From Anthoceros angustus (taxonomy: Eukaryota; Streptophyta; Anthocerotopsida; Anthocerotales; Anthocerotaceae), in contig MU008166.1 of the NCBI GenBank assembly GCA_010909165.1, positions 868,001-932,000 on the forward strand: DNA of 64,000 nucleotides. Direction: 5' to 3'. Each line of letters opens with the position of its first letter. The stretch's first letter is position 1. The position numbers were made by a program, and so were the translations under genes. The notes under the pieces were generated by a model, which worked only from the letters and a program-made list of their open reading frames with translations, was not told the origin of the DNA and made no database searches. Of this stretch, positions 45,346 to 56,000 are shown piece after piece.

Positions 45346-45976
45346 AGGAGTCAAGGGTGAGGAGCCGTGCCCTGGCTGTGGAGGTATGGGAACAATGAAG
45401 TGGCGTGTTGGGAGAAGCATATGGAATTACGGCCTATGTCCGACTGAGCAGCAACCTCGGCCAATGCATCTGCTTCAATCTCATCCACAAAATCAACGAC
45501 GAGGAAAGGTGCCATGGAGGAGGCACCGGCAAAGTCCCGTGGACAGAAGAAACTGGAAGCATCAAAGAAACGATGGACAGCTACGTGACATGCCTCGCAA
45601 AGCTGGAGAAATTGGTGCGGAAGGTGAAGATCAAGGAGAGCAACAGTTCATCATCAAGAAGAAGACGAGCACAAGCTTGGATACATGGCGACATTGACCA
45701 GATCCAAGGGCAAGAAGAAGAAACCTTTAGCAGCTATGAGAGAAGATAGCTCAGAGGAAGAAGAGGACGTCTTGACACTTGCAGTGCGGAAGACGCGTAA
45801 GGAAGCATCGGGATCCTCTTCATGAACGTATGCCAAGATGCCAAAGTCATTAGATGGGAAAAGCCCATCTTATAGAGGACAATCAAGGGAGACCTTGAGG
45901 GTTGTGGTGAAAAGGAGCACCCCATAGAGGACATCCAAGGGAGACCTAGAGGATCGTGGTGAAAAGGAGCACCTTC

Positions 45977-46397
45977 ATAAGAACTCCACAATTAAGCACC
46001 CTAAGTGTGGATCAGTAGTAGGAAAGGGTGCCAACAACTTGGAGTTTTGAATGGATAGCCAATACGAATGGATAGATAACTCACCATATACGTGGTAAAA
46101 AGGAGCACCTTCATAAGAACTCCATATTTAAGCATCCTAAGTATGGATCAGTACTAGGATGAGGTGCTAACAGCTTGGAGTGTTCTGAATGGATAGCCAA
46201 CACGAATGGATGGATAACTCAGCAAATGCCGTCCTCTCCTTCCTCATCACCTTGAAATCTGTTTTTCTTTCGAGGAGGACAACATTTGATGAGTTATCTA
46301 TCCATTTGTATTGGCTATCCATTCCAAACTCCAAGTTGTTGGCACCCCATCCTAGTATTGATCCATACCTAGAGTGCTTAATTGTGGAGTTCTTATA
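45977..46397. repeat. Inverted repeat with ~108-bp arms and an extra direct copy
   Basis: ATAAGAACTCCACAATTAAG at 45977-46083 is followed by a direct copy at 46113-46221, and by the reverse complement at 46290-46397 (ending ATTGTGGAGTTCTTAT). Arms share GGATAGCCAATACGAATGGA. Also, GTGGTGAAAAGGAGCACC is repeated at about 45903 and 45955. Confidence 0.85.
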
Positions 46398-47611
46398 GCT
46401 TGGTATCCAACTCACCCATATCACTCGGCACATCTAGAAATTTGAAGACTATTTGTATAGTGTTTAGGCGCGCAACATAAATACTTAGAGGTTTCACTAA
46501 TCACGATTTAAACGAGTGGAGTGTATTAACCTTGATTGAGGGTTGTGATGTGGACACTAACCACCTTGGAGTGCATGCTTGGACACACTTGATGCGGATG
46601 AAGCTACCAAGCAGCCAATCCATTGGAACGAATTCGAAGTCTTGACTAAGAGAGAGAAGTACGAACACCTCGTTTTTGGTACTAGCTAAAGACACAGAGG
46701 AACCGAGTGACTGAATGAAGAATCTTTCAAGGATTTGTGAGTGACAACACACAAGATACGTTGGTGCCGTCAGGACAACTCGATGGAAGTGACAGCAAAG
46801 AGGACTTGTCTCTAGGAGTCGTCAAGGTGGGAGGAGACAAAGATCGAATGGAGTTGTTCACGGGATGAGCAGGCACCTTGCCATTGAAGGACTTCAACGA
46901 GAAGTGCTTACCTGGTGCGACGTGGACTTAATGAGAGGGAAGAAAGAAGAAGAAGCCAGGAGGAAGAACCCTCTGGAAGGGTAGAGGGGAGAAAGAAGAA
47001 GAAGCCGGGAGGAAGAGCCCTCTTGAAGGGTTTATAGTATTAAGTGTAAATAACGTAATTATAAAGGTATGATTTTAAGGTGTAAAGTAAATCACAGCTT
47101 AACAACACAATAATAAAGACATTGTAGATTTCATGTGACCCGTACCTATTACGTACCCTATTTCCTATGACGCCTTGTCATTAAAGGACTGCACATCCAA
47201 ATGTACCCGTCTCCTAAGTACAAATCAAATCACAAGCATTTCTTCAGATTGTACAACTGTAAGAAGCCCCAAAAATCAAATACGGAATTCTCCAGGTACA
47301 GTATGTACGTAATTGGTAAACAATACTACAAAGATACTACGTTTAGACGTTTACGGAATATCTGGGAGCCGTGTCTCAAGCAGCGGCAGATATGTACATG
47401 AATGGACAAAAATCTCTCCTGCAGACAGGCAAGCGATAGAAGTCCACAACAGAAGGTGCGACAACAGTTCGAACCGATGTGGGTGGCCAAGTATGTACAT
47501 GCTCTAGCTGCCACCCATTCACAGAATCGTACAGCAGCTATGTAGGTACGAAACTTGATCTGTCAGAACGAGACACGGGTGAAGATGGCGGTGTGGAGCA
47601 GGGCAACGTAT
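46398..47611. other. Intergenic region with one short tandem repeat
   Basis: No gene. A 49-bp unit (GAGGGAAGAAAGAAGAAGAA, then GCC-GGAGGAAGA-CCCTCT) occurs twice at 46935-47031. The last 100-200 bases are the likely 3' UTR of the aspartic protease. Confidence 0.5.
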
Positions 47612-49144
47612 TTAGGCAGCCAGGGCAAACCCAACACGCTCCTTGCCGTAGTCGAAGATGGTGTGGTAGACACCCATGAACACATCTCCCAATATCCACA
47701 AGGGTCCACTGGGTGGAGGCACATCGAGCCCGATGAAGCCGCTGATGCACTGTGCGTCCTTGTCTTCCCCGATCTGCAGAATGTAGTCCTCGGGCCCCAG
47801 CACGAAACTCTTTCCAGCAATGGTGAAGGAGATCTGGGGCAGAGTGTGCACAACATCACAGCCCACCACCGACTCGCCAGCAGGGCTGGGGAGGTTGTCG
47901 CAGAGGTCATCCAGGTACTTCTCGATCTGGGCCTTGGTCTGGTTCTCCCTCAGCTGGTTTTGGGCCCAGATGACAGCCATCTCACAGACAGTGCATGCCA
48001 CATCACTCCCCACTCCCCCAAGGCTTTTTTGCTCCTCCTCCTCCTCCACCACGGTTTTGATCACAGGGTCGGAGACAGCAGCGTAGCACACCCCAATCTG
48101 CTTGCAAATCTTCCCGGAAGCCACTTGGGCGATGAGCAGGTCGATGATCACATCACTGTACTGTGACACCACCGTCTTGCAAGCCTGGCTCACCACTCCA
48201 GTGGCCCCGATGGCGTGGTTGATCTCCGCTACTATCCCCGTCGGCCCGGCCAGGAGAGAGGTTCCCGAGTCCACGATGGCCTGGCACCCGCCTGCGCAGA
48301 AGCCGGTGCTCTTACCTCCAATTAGCACATCGCCCATATCGATCTGCCAGTACCCTCGCTTGGTGACCGGGGTGTAGGTATGCTCTCCTACGAAGTGGGC
48401 ATCATCCACTCCACCCAACACCAGCTCTCCTCCGGCCTTGCCATTAGGGTCCCTGTTGAGCCAGAAGGAGAAGACTGGTTCTGGCACCAGGTTCTGGTCC
48501 ACGATGTTGTTCCACACAGGCACCACCCCGTCCACAGAGATCTCAGGAAACCCCAGCCCCAGGATTCCGTCGAACTTGGCTGCCAGGAAGGTGAGCCCGG
48601 GCTCCTTGGTGGCCTCGGCGAACACCTGCCCCTTCACCACGATGTCTCCCAGCGTCAGGTCGTCCTGGCTCAAGAAGCCGGACATGGAGCCAGTCCCGTA
48701 CTGAATTGCGAAGGACTTGCCGTTCGCCTTGTAGGTGCTGGACTTGCTGGAAGAATATCTGGAGTGGAAGTAGCAGGCCAGGGACAGATAGCACTTGGCC
48801 GAGGGCACCCACAGGTTGGAGCTCCCCGTGTCGAAGATGACGGTGAATTGCTGCGGCGGAGTCCCCAGCCCGATCTCGCCATAGTACTGCGCATCCAGGT
48901 AGTTGTTCAGGGCCACGTAGTCCGGGGACGAGCCCACCAACCCGTTCTCCGCCCCTTCCAGCCTCTGCCGCAAACCCTGCACCCTCTCCCTCACGCTCTT
49001 GATGGCCGTCTTGACGCCCTTCTCATCCAGCCGCTTCTTGTGCAAGCCCACCTTCACGGCTCCCTCCGCTCCCTCGTGCCACAGGCTGGACAAAAGCAAC
49101 ACACATGCCACCGCCCACCAAAGGCGCACCATAGCCGCGGCCAT
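47612..49144 (-). CDS. Vacuolar aspartic protease (phytepsin type) with saposin-like insert, intronless
   Basis: Pepsin-family endopeptidase of the vacuole or secretory route. 510 residues. The signal peptide (LWWAVACVLLLSSLWHEGAEG) is followed by a propeptide to about residue 77. Catalytic motifs are FDTGSSNLWVPS (Asp about 105) and VDSGTSLLAGPT. The C-terminal lobe is split by a plant-specific insert of about 100 residues with its cysteines (GVCYAAV, ACTVCEMAVIWAQNQL, CDNLPSP) and an N-linked site NQT. The end, WILGDVFMGVYHTIFDYGKERVGFALAA, is standard. An acidic EEEEEQ stretch in the insert is unusual. There is no intron in the coding region, while seed-plant phytepsin genes have about a dozen. 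Confidence 0.95.
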   Translation of the reverse strand: MAAAMVRLWWAVACVLLLSSLWHEGAEGAVKVGLHKKRLDEKGVKTAIKSVRERVQGLRQRLEGAENGLVGSSPDYVALNNYLDAQYYGEIGLGTPPQQFTVIFDTGSSNLWVPSAKCYLSLACYFHSRYSSSKSSTYKANGKSFAIQYGTGSMSGFLSQDDLTLGDIVVKGQVFAEATKEPGLTFLAAKFDGILGLGFPEISVDGVVPVWNNIVDQNLVPEPVFSFWLNRDPNGKAGGELVLGGVDDAHFVGEHTYTPVTKRGYWQIDMGDVLIGGKSTGFCAGGCQAIVDSGTSLLAGPTGIVAEINHAIGATGVVSQACKTVVSQYSDVIIDLLIAQVASGKICKQIGVCYAAVSDPVIKTVVEEEEEQKSLGGVGSDVACTVCEMAVIWAQNQLRENQTKAQIEKYLDDLCDNLPSPAGESVVGCDVVHTLPQISFTIAGKSFVLGPEDYILQIGEDKDAQCISGFIGLDVPPPSGPLWILGDVFMGVYHTIFDYGKERVGFALAA

Positions 49145-50442
49145 CCTGGAGTGTTGCTGCTGCAGACCCTCGTCCTCGCCCCTCCTCCCGTTCCTTCAAC
49201 GTTGTATGCTTTCTCCGTACTAACTCACCGCACCATCCTGAAGCAAAACCTTCCCACTTTCAGCCCAAATTGTTGTTGCACACACTCCCACACCCCAAAT
49301 ACTACCCACCACCACGATCACCCACAAACACAAGGTAACCGAAGTGCACAACCCACAAGCACAATTCACCCGCAGCAGCCGCTCAAGGATAAGGTAGACT
49401 CGCCCACCGGAGCTGTTCTTCCGAGAAACTGGTCCAGCACGCAACCGGCCTGCTGTGAATGGGAGACGTGGGTTTTATAGGCGAGTATGGCGTGTGGATT
49501 AGTGACACGGCGGCGAAGGCATGTCCTTTCTTGGCGTCGTCGACACCCCACCAACGGATATAGGTCTTAGATGCGTGTTAGGGGGCGGTGCTTCCAAATC
49601 CGGCAAATCAGCGGCCAAATTTAGAGCCGGGCTATGGTTGGCGAGCTTTTTTGACTGCCGGCGACACGAGTTTGCTGGAAAAGAGCAATGACGGGAGCAG
49701 ATGGAAAGGAAAGGGAAAGGGAAAGGGAAAGGGAAAGGGAAGGCACTGATTGAGGCCCTTGGGAAAGGGAAAGGACTGATTGAGGCCAGTTCACTTGCAA
49801 AAGCGGTGGAGCAGAGCCTGAGGTGCTTTCGAGACGCCTCGTGAATGTCACTGGGTGGTTGCAGCCCGGGGAGAAGTAGGAATCGGATGTTGGTGATGAG
49901 CATCTAGGGAATGCGGCTCTGCATTTGCGGCATTGCATGTTTCTTGTTGGGCTACGAGAGCAGCGTGCTGGTGGGCAGGGCAAGGCCCACCTTGATGCAG
50001 GACTGTGCTGAAGATGGGCCCACCATCGCTGTCTGTATGGTGGGTGGTGGAGCCGGGCCCACCGATGAACGAAAGAAGGCGCTGTCTGTTTGCCAGAGGA
50101 CACGGTTGTGAGAACCGTAGAAGAGTGCAGTTCACGCTCCAGGTTGTCGTAGTGTGGGGAAGTGGTTTGAACTGGAGGTTGATGAGTGGTGGGCGCTGGA
50201 GCAGCTAGGGCTGCGTCAGACTGTCCATTTGTCGGGGTTCGGGACGGGACCGAGGGGTGGGAAAGGTGAAGATTCTGCGGGGAAAGGGGAGGTGTGAGTG
50301 GGACGGGCCGGGAGTGGGGGCTGCGGGTTTCGCGGAGTTGTTTGAGGCGCTGTTGCTGGAAGGTTCAAGTTTCGGATCTCGGTCGATCGGGAGAAGGATC
50401 TGGGAGAGGGTTTAGATCTTGAGGTTTGGTGTACCGGAGGTG
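49145..50442. other. Divergent intergenic region with a (GGGAAA)n run
   Basis: 1.3 kb between genes transcribed away from each other. A run of about seven GGGAAA/GGAAAG units lies at 49706-49742, followed by two copies of GGACTGATTGAGGCC or ACTGATTGAGGCC. ORFs here mirror each other on both strands and look like GC-rich noise. Confidence 0.5.
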
Positions 50443-53206
50443 ATGGAGCTGTCAGAGACAGCGAGCTGGCTGCAGCAGGCACTTCTGGATCTTTGCTCCG
50501 ACTCGGCTTCGGGCCTGCAGCTGGAGCCGGATGTGGTGACATCGCTGGTGTCCTACTGCGAGCTGGCTTCTCCTGTTGATGCATCGGAGTATATCAGGGT
50601 GAGTTTGTGGGTCCTTGAGGATCTCAGGTGGAGTTGGGAGTTGGGTTGGTTGTTTCTGGAGTGTGACAGTTGGGTGCTGTGTTTCTGTGTGAGGCAGACT
50701 ATCGTTGGGGACAAGCGGAGCAAGGACATTGTAGCAGAGTATTTACGGCGAAGAGGAGGAGGTAGTGACAAGGCGGAAAGTGTAGAGGGGGCAGTGCGGC
50801 CGAAGAAGGGTGTAGACGAATTTTATGCTGTCAGCAGCAAAAAAGGCAGCAAGAATGGGAGCAGACAGAGGAGTGTAGGTTCAGAAGGACAGGTGTCCGG
50901 TAAGGATCGGGGACCTTCTGTAGTGTCTGGAGTGGCCTCATTCATCAAAACAGGGGTGGCGAAGACCAGAGCAGTGACCTCAAAGGCAAAGAAAGGAGGC
51001 AAGTCAGTCTCGCTCTCAGAGGCAGCAGACGGCTCAGTAGTTTTCCGTGGTGGTCAGCCTTGCAATTGCCAAGCTAGCAGGCATGGGCTTGTAAATAATT
51101 GTCTGTCTTGTGGAAAAATTGTGTGTGAGCAGGAGGGTGAAGGACCCTGCAACTTTTGTGGGGCTCTGGTACTGCGGGAAGGCAGTGAGTATGCTGGTTT
51201 GGAAGGTGTTATCTCAGTCGCTTCCACAGACTCGGAAGCTGCTGCCATTAAGTTCAAAAATAGGCTTGTTGAGTATGGGAGGAACTCTGCCCCTCGCACA
51301 GCTGTGATTGATGATCAGACAGACTACTATCAGATGCAAGGGGATGCTTGGTTGTCTGCAAAGGTTTGTCTCTCATTCTAGTTGTCAAGTTGATCACTTG
51401 TGTGGGTTGGTTGTCTTAGAAATAGCAGTCGTCTGTCTCTTCTGACCAGGTTTGCTGTTCTTTGGTTCTTCAGGAAAAGGAGGAGCTCCGGAAGAAGCAG
51501 GAGGAAAACGAGGCGTTGGAAGAGGAACGTCGAAAGAGAGTTGTCGTGACTGTAGATCTACTTGGTCGCAAGGTTTGTGTGCAACTGTATCCTCCTCTGG
51601 TGCTCTGAGCAATCGTTTGTGTGGAGTGATCCCAATTCTTGTTGCCACAGGTGGTTTTGGCTGCTTCGGAAGTTGGAAACCAGAATGGGGAGAGAGGTGT
51701 ATCTATACTCACAGGTGGGGCAGGAGGAGTGGATGGAAGGAATGCAATCCGGATCAGACCTAATCCCTCCCTACAGGAGCAGCCTACTTTTGTTGGTACT
51801 AAGTCACATCAAGGGCGGAGGTCGAAGACCTCTGTTTTTGTTCCCAACACTGGCCGGGTCCAGCATGAGGATCCTTTTCTCAATTCAGTTTTCAGTTTGC
51901 ATGAGAAAGATACCACTGTAAAGGTTGTTGAAGGAAATTGGTGGAACCAAAACCGCAATGGAGTTGACTATCCACCTAGACTGCCAAAGGTATCAGAAAG
52001 GTCTGAAAGACGAGGGGATGAAGATGAAGCTTGCAATATGGAGAGACTGGAGAGCAGAAATGGGGGAGCTACTGCTTCGGTTTCAGGGGCCAGCGAAAGC
52101 AAAAACCCAAATAAGACCGGCAAAGGCAACAAGGAGGCTGATGGCCGGCCTCAACATTTCAGGAGTAAATCTTCTATGGATAACTCGGCTTCTGCACCGT
52201 CGTTTGATATATGCCCACCCCTTATTGAGGGCTCTGATGGAAGAGGGTGGCCTTTAAAATTGGCTGCCTCATTGCTGGATGTGAAGAGGGCCGAGAGGCA
52301 GGAAAGCCTGGGCAGAAGCATCCCGCAGGTGGAGTCTGTGCACCACTTGTCTCCCGGCATTGCCTTCTTGAGAAGTTGGCTAACGATTGGCGAGCAGGTG
52401 AGGCTGGGTGTTCCGTGGCAGGCTGTCATTGCAAGCGCTCTAGCTCCTGTTGCTGTGTGCATATGTGTAATTATGTTCTATTTGTGGCAGGTGGAGATTG
52501 TGAATGAATGCCGCAAGCTTGGGCTTGGTCCTGGAGGCTTCTACACCCCATCCTATGCTGACGGCAAAAGCTTGCACTTGAGAATGATGTGCCTTGGGAA
52601 GCACTGGGAACCCAACACAAATGCCTATGAAGTCAGACGCTCTTATCACGACAACGCAGAGCCACCTCCAATTCCGGCAATTTTTCTGAAGCTGGTAGAT
52701 AAAGCCCTTTCTGCAGCGAAGGCTAAGAATCAAGAGGTTGGAGGAAAAAAGAAGGCCCGAGACAAAGACATCACATTTCCAAGGATGGTTCCAAATATCT
52801 GTGTCGTGAACTTCTATGAGCAGACTGGCAATTTGGGAATGCATCAGGTGAATCCATGTTACCAATTGAAGGCTCTGCTTCCATCTTGTTGTCAGGATCT
52901 GTGCAGCTGAACGAGTGTTGTATTTTGCAGGATAAGGCAGAAAGCCCGGAAACCTTGAAGAGGGGCTCTCCTGTGGTTTCCTTCTCGATTGGAGACTCAG
53001 CTGAGTTTTGCTTCGGAAAAGACAGGGACTTGGAGAACGCTGAGAAGGTGGTACTAGAGTCTGGAGATATTTTCATCTTTGGGGGCCCTGCAAGAATGAT
53101 CTTCCACAGTATTACCAGGGTGCACCCCAAGTCAGCACCTGCTGCCCTTGTTGAGAAAGCAAACTTACGGCCTGGTCGTTTAAATCTTACATTTCGTGAG
53201 TTTTAA
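50443..53206 (+). CDS. TRIP4/ASC-1 zinc-finger protein fused to an ALKBH1-type 2-oxoglutarate dioxygenase
   Basis: Exons 50443-50598, 50698-51363, 51474-51572, 51651-52397, 52491-52847 and 52931-53206 give 766 residues; all five introns are phase 0. Residues 1-330 match plant TRIP4: VTSLVSYCELASPVDASEYI, the C2HC5 zinc finger (CNCQASRHGLVNNCLSCGK, then CEQEGEGPCNFCG), IDDQTDYYQM and IRPNPSLQEQPTFVG. After a disordered linker, residues from about 480 match plant ALKBH1: LGPGGFYTPSYADGK, MCLGKHWEPN, VNFYEQTGNLGMHQD (Fe ligands His and Asp), SFSIGDSAEF, IFHSITRVHP (third Fe ligand) and RPGRLNLTFRE (2OG-binding Arg pair). TRIP4 acts in the ASCC/RQT complex; AlkB enzymes demethylate nucleic acids. 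Exon 4 is open from the TRIP4 C-terminal part into the AlkB domain, so this is one gene. Confidence 0.85.
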
Positions 53207-53508
53207 GGCTTGCGACGTGAGTCTTAAGGCTTGCGAAATTTTGTTGCCTCAGATAATCTTATAAATGTACGTGTCGTCGTTCGTACCTTCTTGCTTGGGA
53301 GGGGAGCTTGGATGCGTGCGACTACAATGGCGCTTCGGGCTTCTCTTCTTTTCTCTGGCATTGCCCTATGGTAAAAGAAGCGCTCTTCAAGATTTAAGGA
53401 TGTCGCTCCAATGAGAACTGTTTCACAGAGCTGTCACAGCATTTCACATTCCCCTGACCACGAGGGTCGGATACACCTGGCCACAGACTACTTTAACACA
53501 CACAATGC

Positions 53509-54120
53509 TTAGGCTGTGATGGCTATCCAAAGTACAAGACTGATAACTAGTATGCTGAAGGAACCGTTGGCATAACTGCCCTTCGTGATGAGCATCCCTG
53601 CTGTTTTGCACTCAAGGAAGGGTTTAGGGAATGTGTGAGCTAGCCCATAGCCTCCTGCAATCACCTGCTCAAGGCTGTGATATCGCCAATGGATCATGGA
53701 ATACAGGTGAGAAACATTGAGCCGTTTGCTCCATGGGAGAATGAGAATCTTCTCATAGCCAGGAAGGGGAGGTAAGTAGAGAATGTGAGGAAGTCGAACA
53801 CACAGCTCCCTGTCTGACCCATTCCTTTATTAGATTCGCAATTTCTGATATGACAATGCCCAAACCAACGAAGCAGGCCCAGAGCGCTCTTTTGAAAATG
53901 AAAAGGGCCACAGACCCACCCACGCCTGTGCGAGCAGATATCCAAGCGCGTCATCTTCCTGATACCTCACATGAACAACCCCCGGACACAGCCCGGTTGC
54001 AGCTCCGCGATTTCGCGACAGACATCTTACGATGTCTACACTTGTATGTGAACGATTCCCAATCCACCCGCCAGAACGCTGACAGCTTCCGTAAATGAGA
54101 AATCGTCGTCCTGGAAACAG
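53509..54120 (-). pseudogene. Dolichyl-diphosphatase / LPP-gamma-like remnant, copy 1
   Basis: On the minus strand, HVRYQEDDALGYLLAQAWVG, an ISEIANLIKEWVRQ-like segment (in another frame here), and YSMIHWRYHSLEQVIAGGYG follow the order of plant LPP-gamma (At5g03080 from memory: HVRY..GD.LGHFLAW, VISQ..NE.IK, YSRVYLGYHT..QV.AG). The HxxxQxxxG motif with its histidine is present. The family's RP dipeptide after the Lys-rich helix is missing, and a four-A run near 53898 breaks the frame. Several frames are needed to read it, so it is a pseudogene or a gene with errors. The enzyme would dephosphorylate dolichyl diphosphate in the ER or plastid lipids. Confidence 0.55.
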
Positions 54121-55389
54121 AGAACAACAGTGGTTACGAAGATCCCAAGTCCAAGACCTCGTTAGCTGAGAGGCATCAGCTTTCAGCACCACAAGCTGGA
54201 GGAATCCGCCAGGCAGGGTGCACAGCTATGAACACCTGAACGTGCCTCTACGGAATCCCCACCCAAATATCCCAGATTACCTCACCAGGACAAAATTTGG
54301 TCTGCAGATTCTCTCACATCCATTGTCGACAAAACAGTTTGCCTCCGCAAGAGCTGCAGCGCAAATGCTTCAACAAAGGACGGGACATTCAATGCACCTA
54401 GATTCCAACATCTTCTCGATACACGCGCCTTGCGCATACATTCAGCAGCAAGTCAGCCTCCGTGATGACACTGCTCCCGGTCTCCTTACCGTGTCACAGC
54501 ACTTACGGTTCGATTCACAGACTTAAACAGTCCAGTTTCGGTCCCTGGGCAGACATCACAATGCCAAATTCCCCGTATGTAAAGAGATCCTCGCAAATCA
54601 GAGAAGAAACCCTCAGGAGTGGGCTCTAGATGAGTCCAGAATCTTCACCTTCACCTACTTTCGGCATCACGCACGTACATAATCTGATATTGGTTTTGAC
54701 CATGCCTTGATCGATACGTCTATTCCTTTTCCTGTTCCTTGTTCTTGTCACACCGTGACCAAAGAATGACTAGATGGTTTCAAGGAAATACATCAACATG
54801 GTAGATTGACAACGGACATATCGATCGGCCTTCCTCGTCGGGTGAATCAAGGTGAATCATCAACCCTGCCGGTGTACTGCTAGACTGTGCTGCACGCTGC
54901 AAGTTCATGGCAGCACGGTTTCCCAGGCAGCACGGTTTCCCAGGCAACACAACTTCTAATACTTAAACTTTGCCAGGAACATCCTGTATAGGACATAGTC
55001 ACTTAAGCCACCGGCCATCACTCAGAAATCCTCGGCAAACCTGTACTCCTGCAGCCAGGGACATTACAGGGCGAGGTAACATGTAGTGTGGCCCCCTGCA
55101 GGCTGCAGGAGGAGCGTGACATAATTTTAGGTATGGAATGGGTCGAGGATAGGTATCAGGAACTCCCAGATGAGATGGAGGAGGAGGGAGCTTGGATGCG
55201 TGCGACTACAATGGCGCTTCGGGCTTCTTCTTTCTCTGGCATTGCCCTATGGTAAAAGAAGCGCTCTTCAAGATTTAAGGATGTCGCTCCAATGAGAACT
55301 GTTTCACAGAGCTGTCACAGCATTTCACATTCCCCTGACCACGAGGGTCGGATACACCTGGCCACAGACTACTTTAACACACACAATGC

Positions 55390-56000
55390 TTAGGCTGTGA
55401 TGGCTATCCAAAGTACAAGACTGATAACTAGTATGCTGAAGGAACCGTTGGCATAACTGCCCTTCGTGATGAGCATCCCTGCTGTTTTGCACTCAAGGAA
55501 GGGTTTAGGGAATGTGTGAGCTAGCCCATAGCCTCCTGCAATCACCTGCTCAAGGCTGTGATATCGCCAATGGATCATGGAATACAGGTGAGAAACATTG
55601 AGCCGTTTGCTCCATGGGAGAATGAGAATCTTCTCATAGCCAGGAAGGGGAGGTAAGTAGAGAATGTGAGGAAGTCGAACACACAGCTCCCTGTCTGACC
55701 CATTCCTTTATTAGATTCGCAATTTCTGATATGACAATGCCCAAACCAACGAAGCAGGCCCAGAGCGCTCTTTTGAAAATGAAAAAGGGCCACAGACCCA
55801 CCCACGCCTGTGCGAGCAGATATCCAAGCGCGTCATCTTCCTGATACCTCACATGAACAACCCCCGGACACAGCCCGGTTGCAGCTCCGCGATTTCGCGA
55901 CAGACATCTTACGATGTCTACACTTGTATGTGAACGATTCCCAATCCACCCGCCAGAACGCTGACAGCTTCCGTAAATGAGAAATCGTCGTCCTGGAAAC
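55390..56000 (-). pseudogene. Dolichyl-diphosphatase / LPP-gamma-like remnant, copy 2
   Basis: Same as copy 1, but the A run is one base longer, so HVRYQEDD runs on in frame through FFIFKRALWACFVGLGIVIS and EIANLIKEWVRQ to STSSHSLLTS. STSSHS resembles the PAP2 motif PSSHS. The sequence between WVRQ and SSHS is about ten residues shorter than in the family and lacks RP. The C-terminal part (HWRYHSLEQVIAGG) is in another frame. No intact enzyme is apparent. Confidence 0.55.

Noticed and set aside
48380-49480. 366-codon plus-strand ORF
   Set aside because: Antisense of the aspartic protease; Pro/His/Gln-rich composition typical of a GC-rich shadow frame.
50443-53206. Two adjacent genes (TRIP4, then ALKBH1) instead of a fusion
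   Set aside because: Exon 4 has no stop from the TRIP4 part into the AlkB part, and there is no room for a 3' UTR and promoter between them. Still, only transcript data can settle it.
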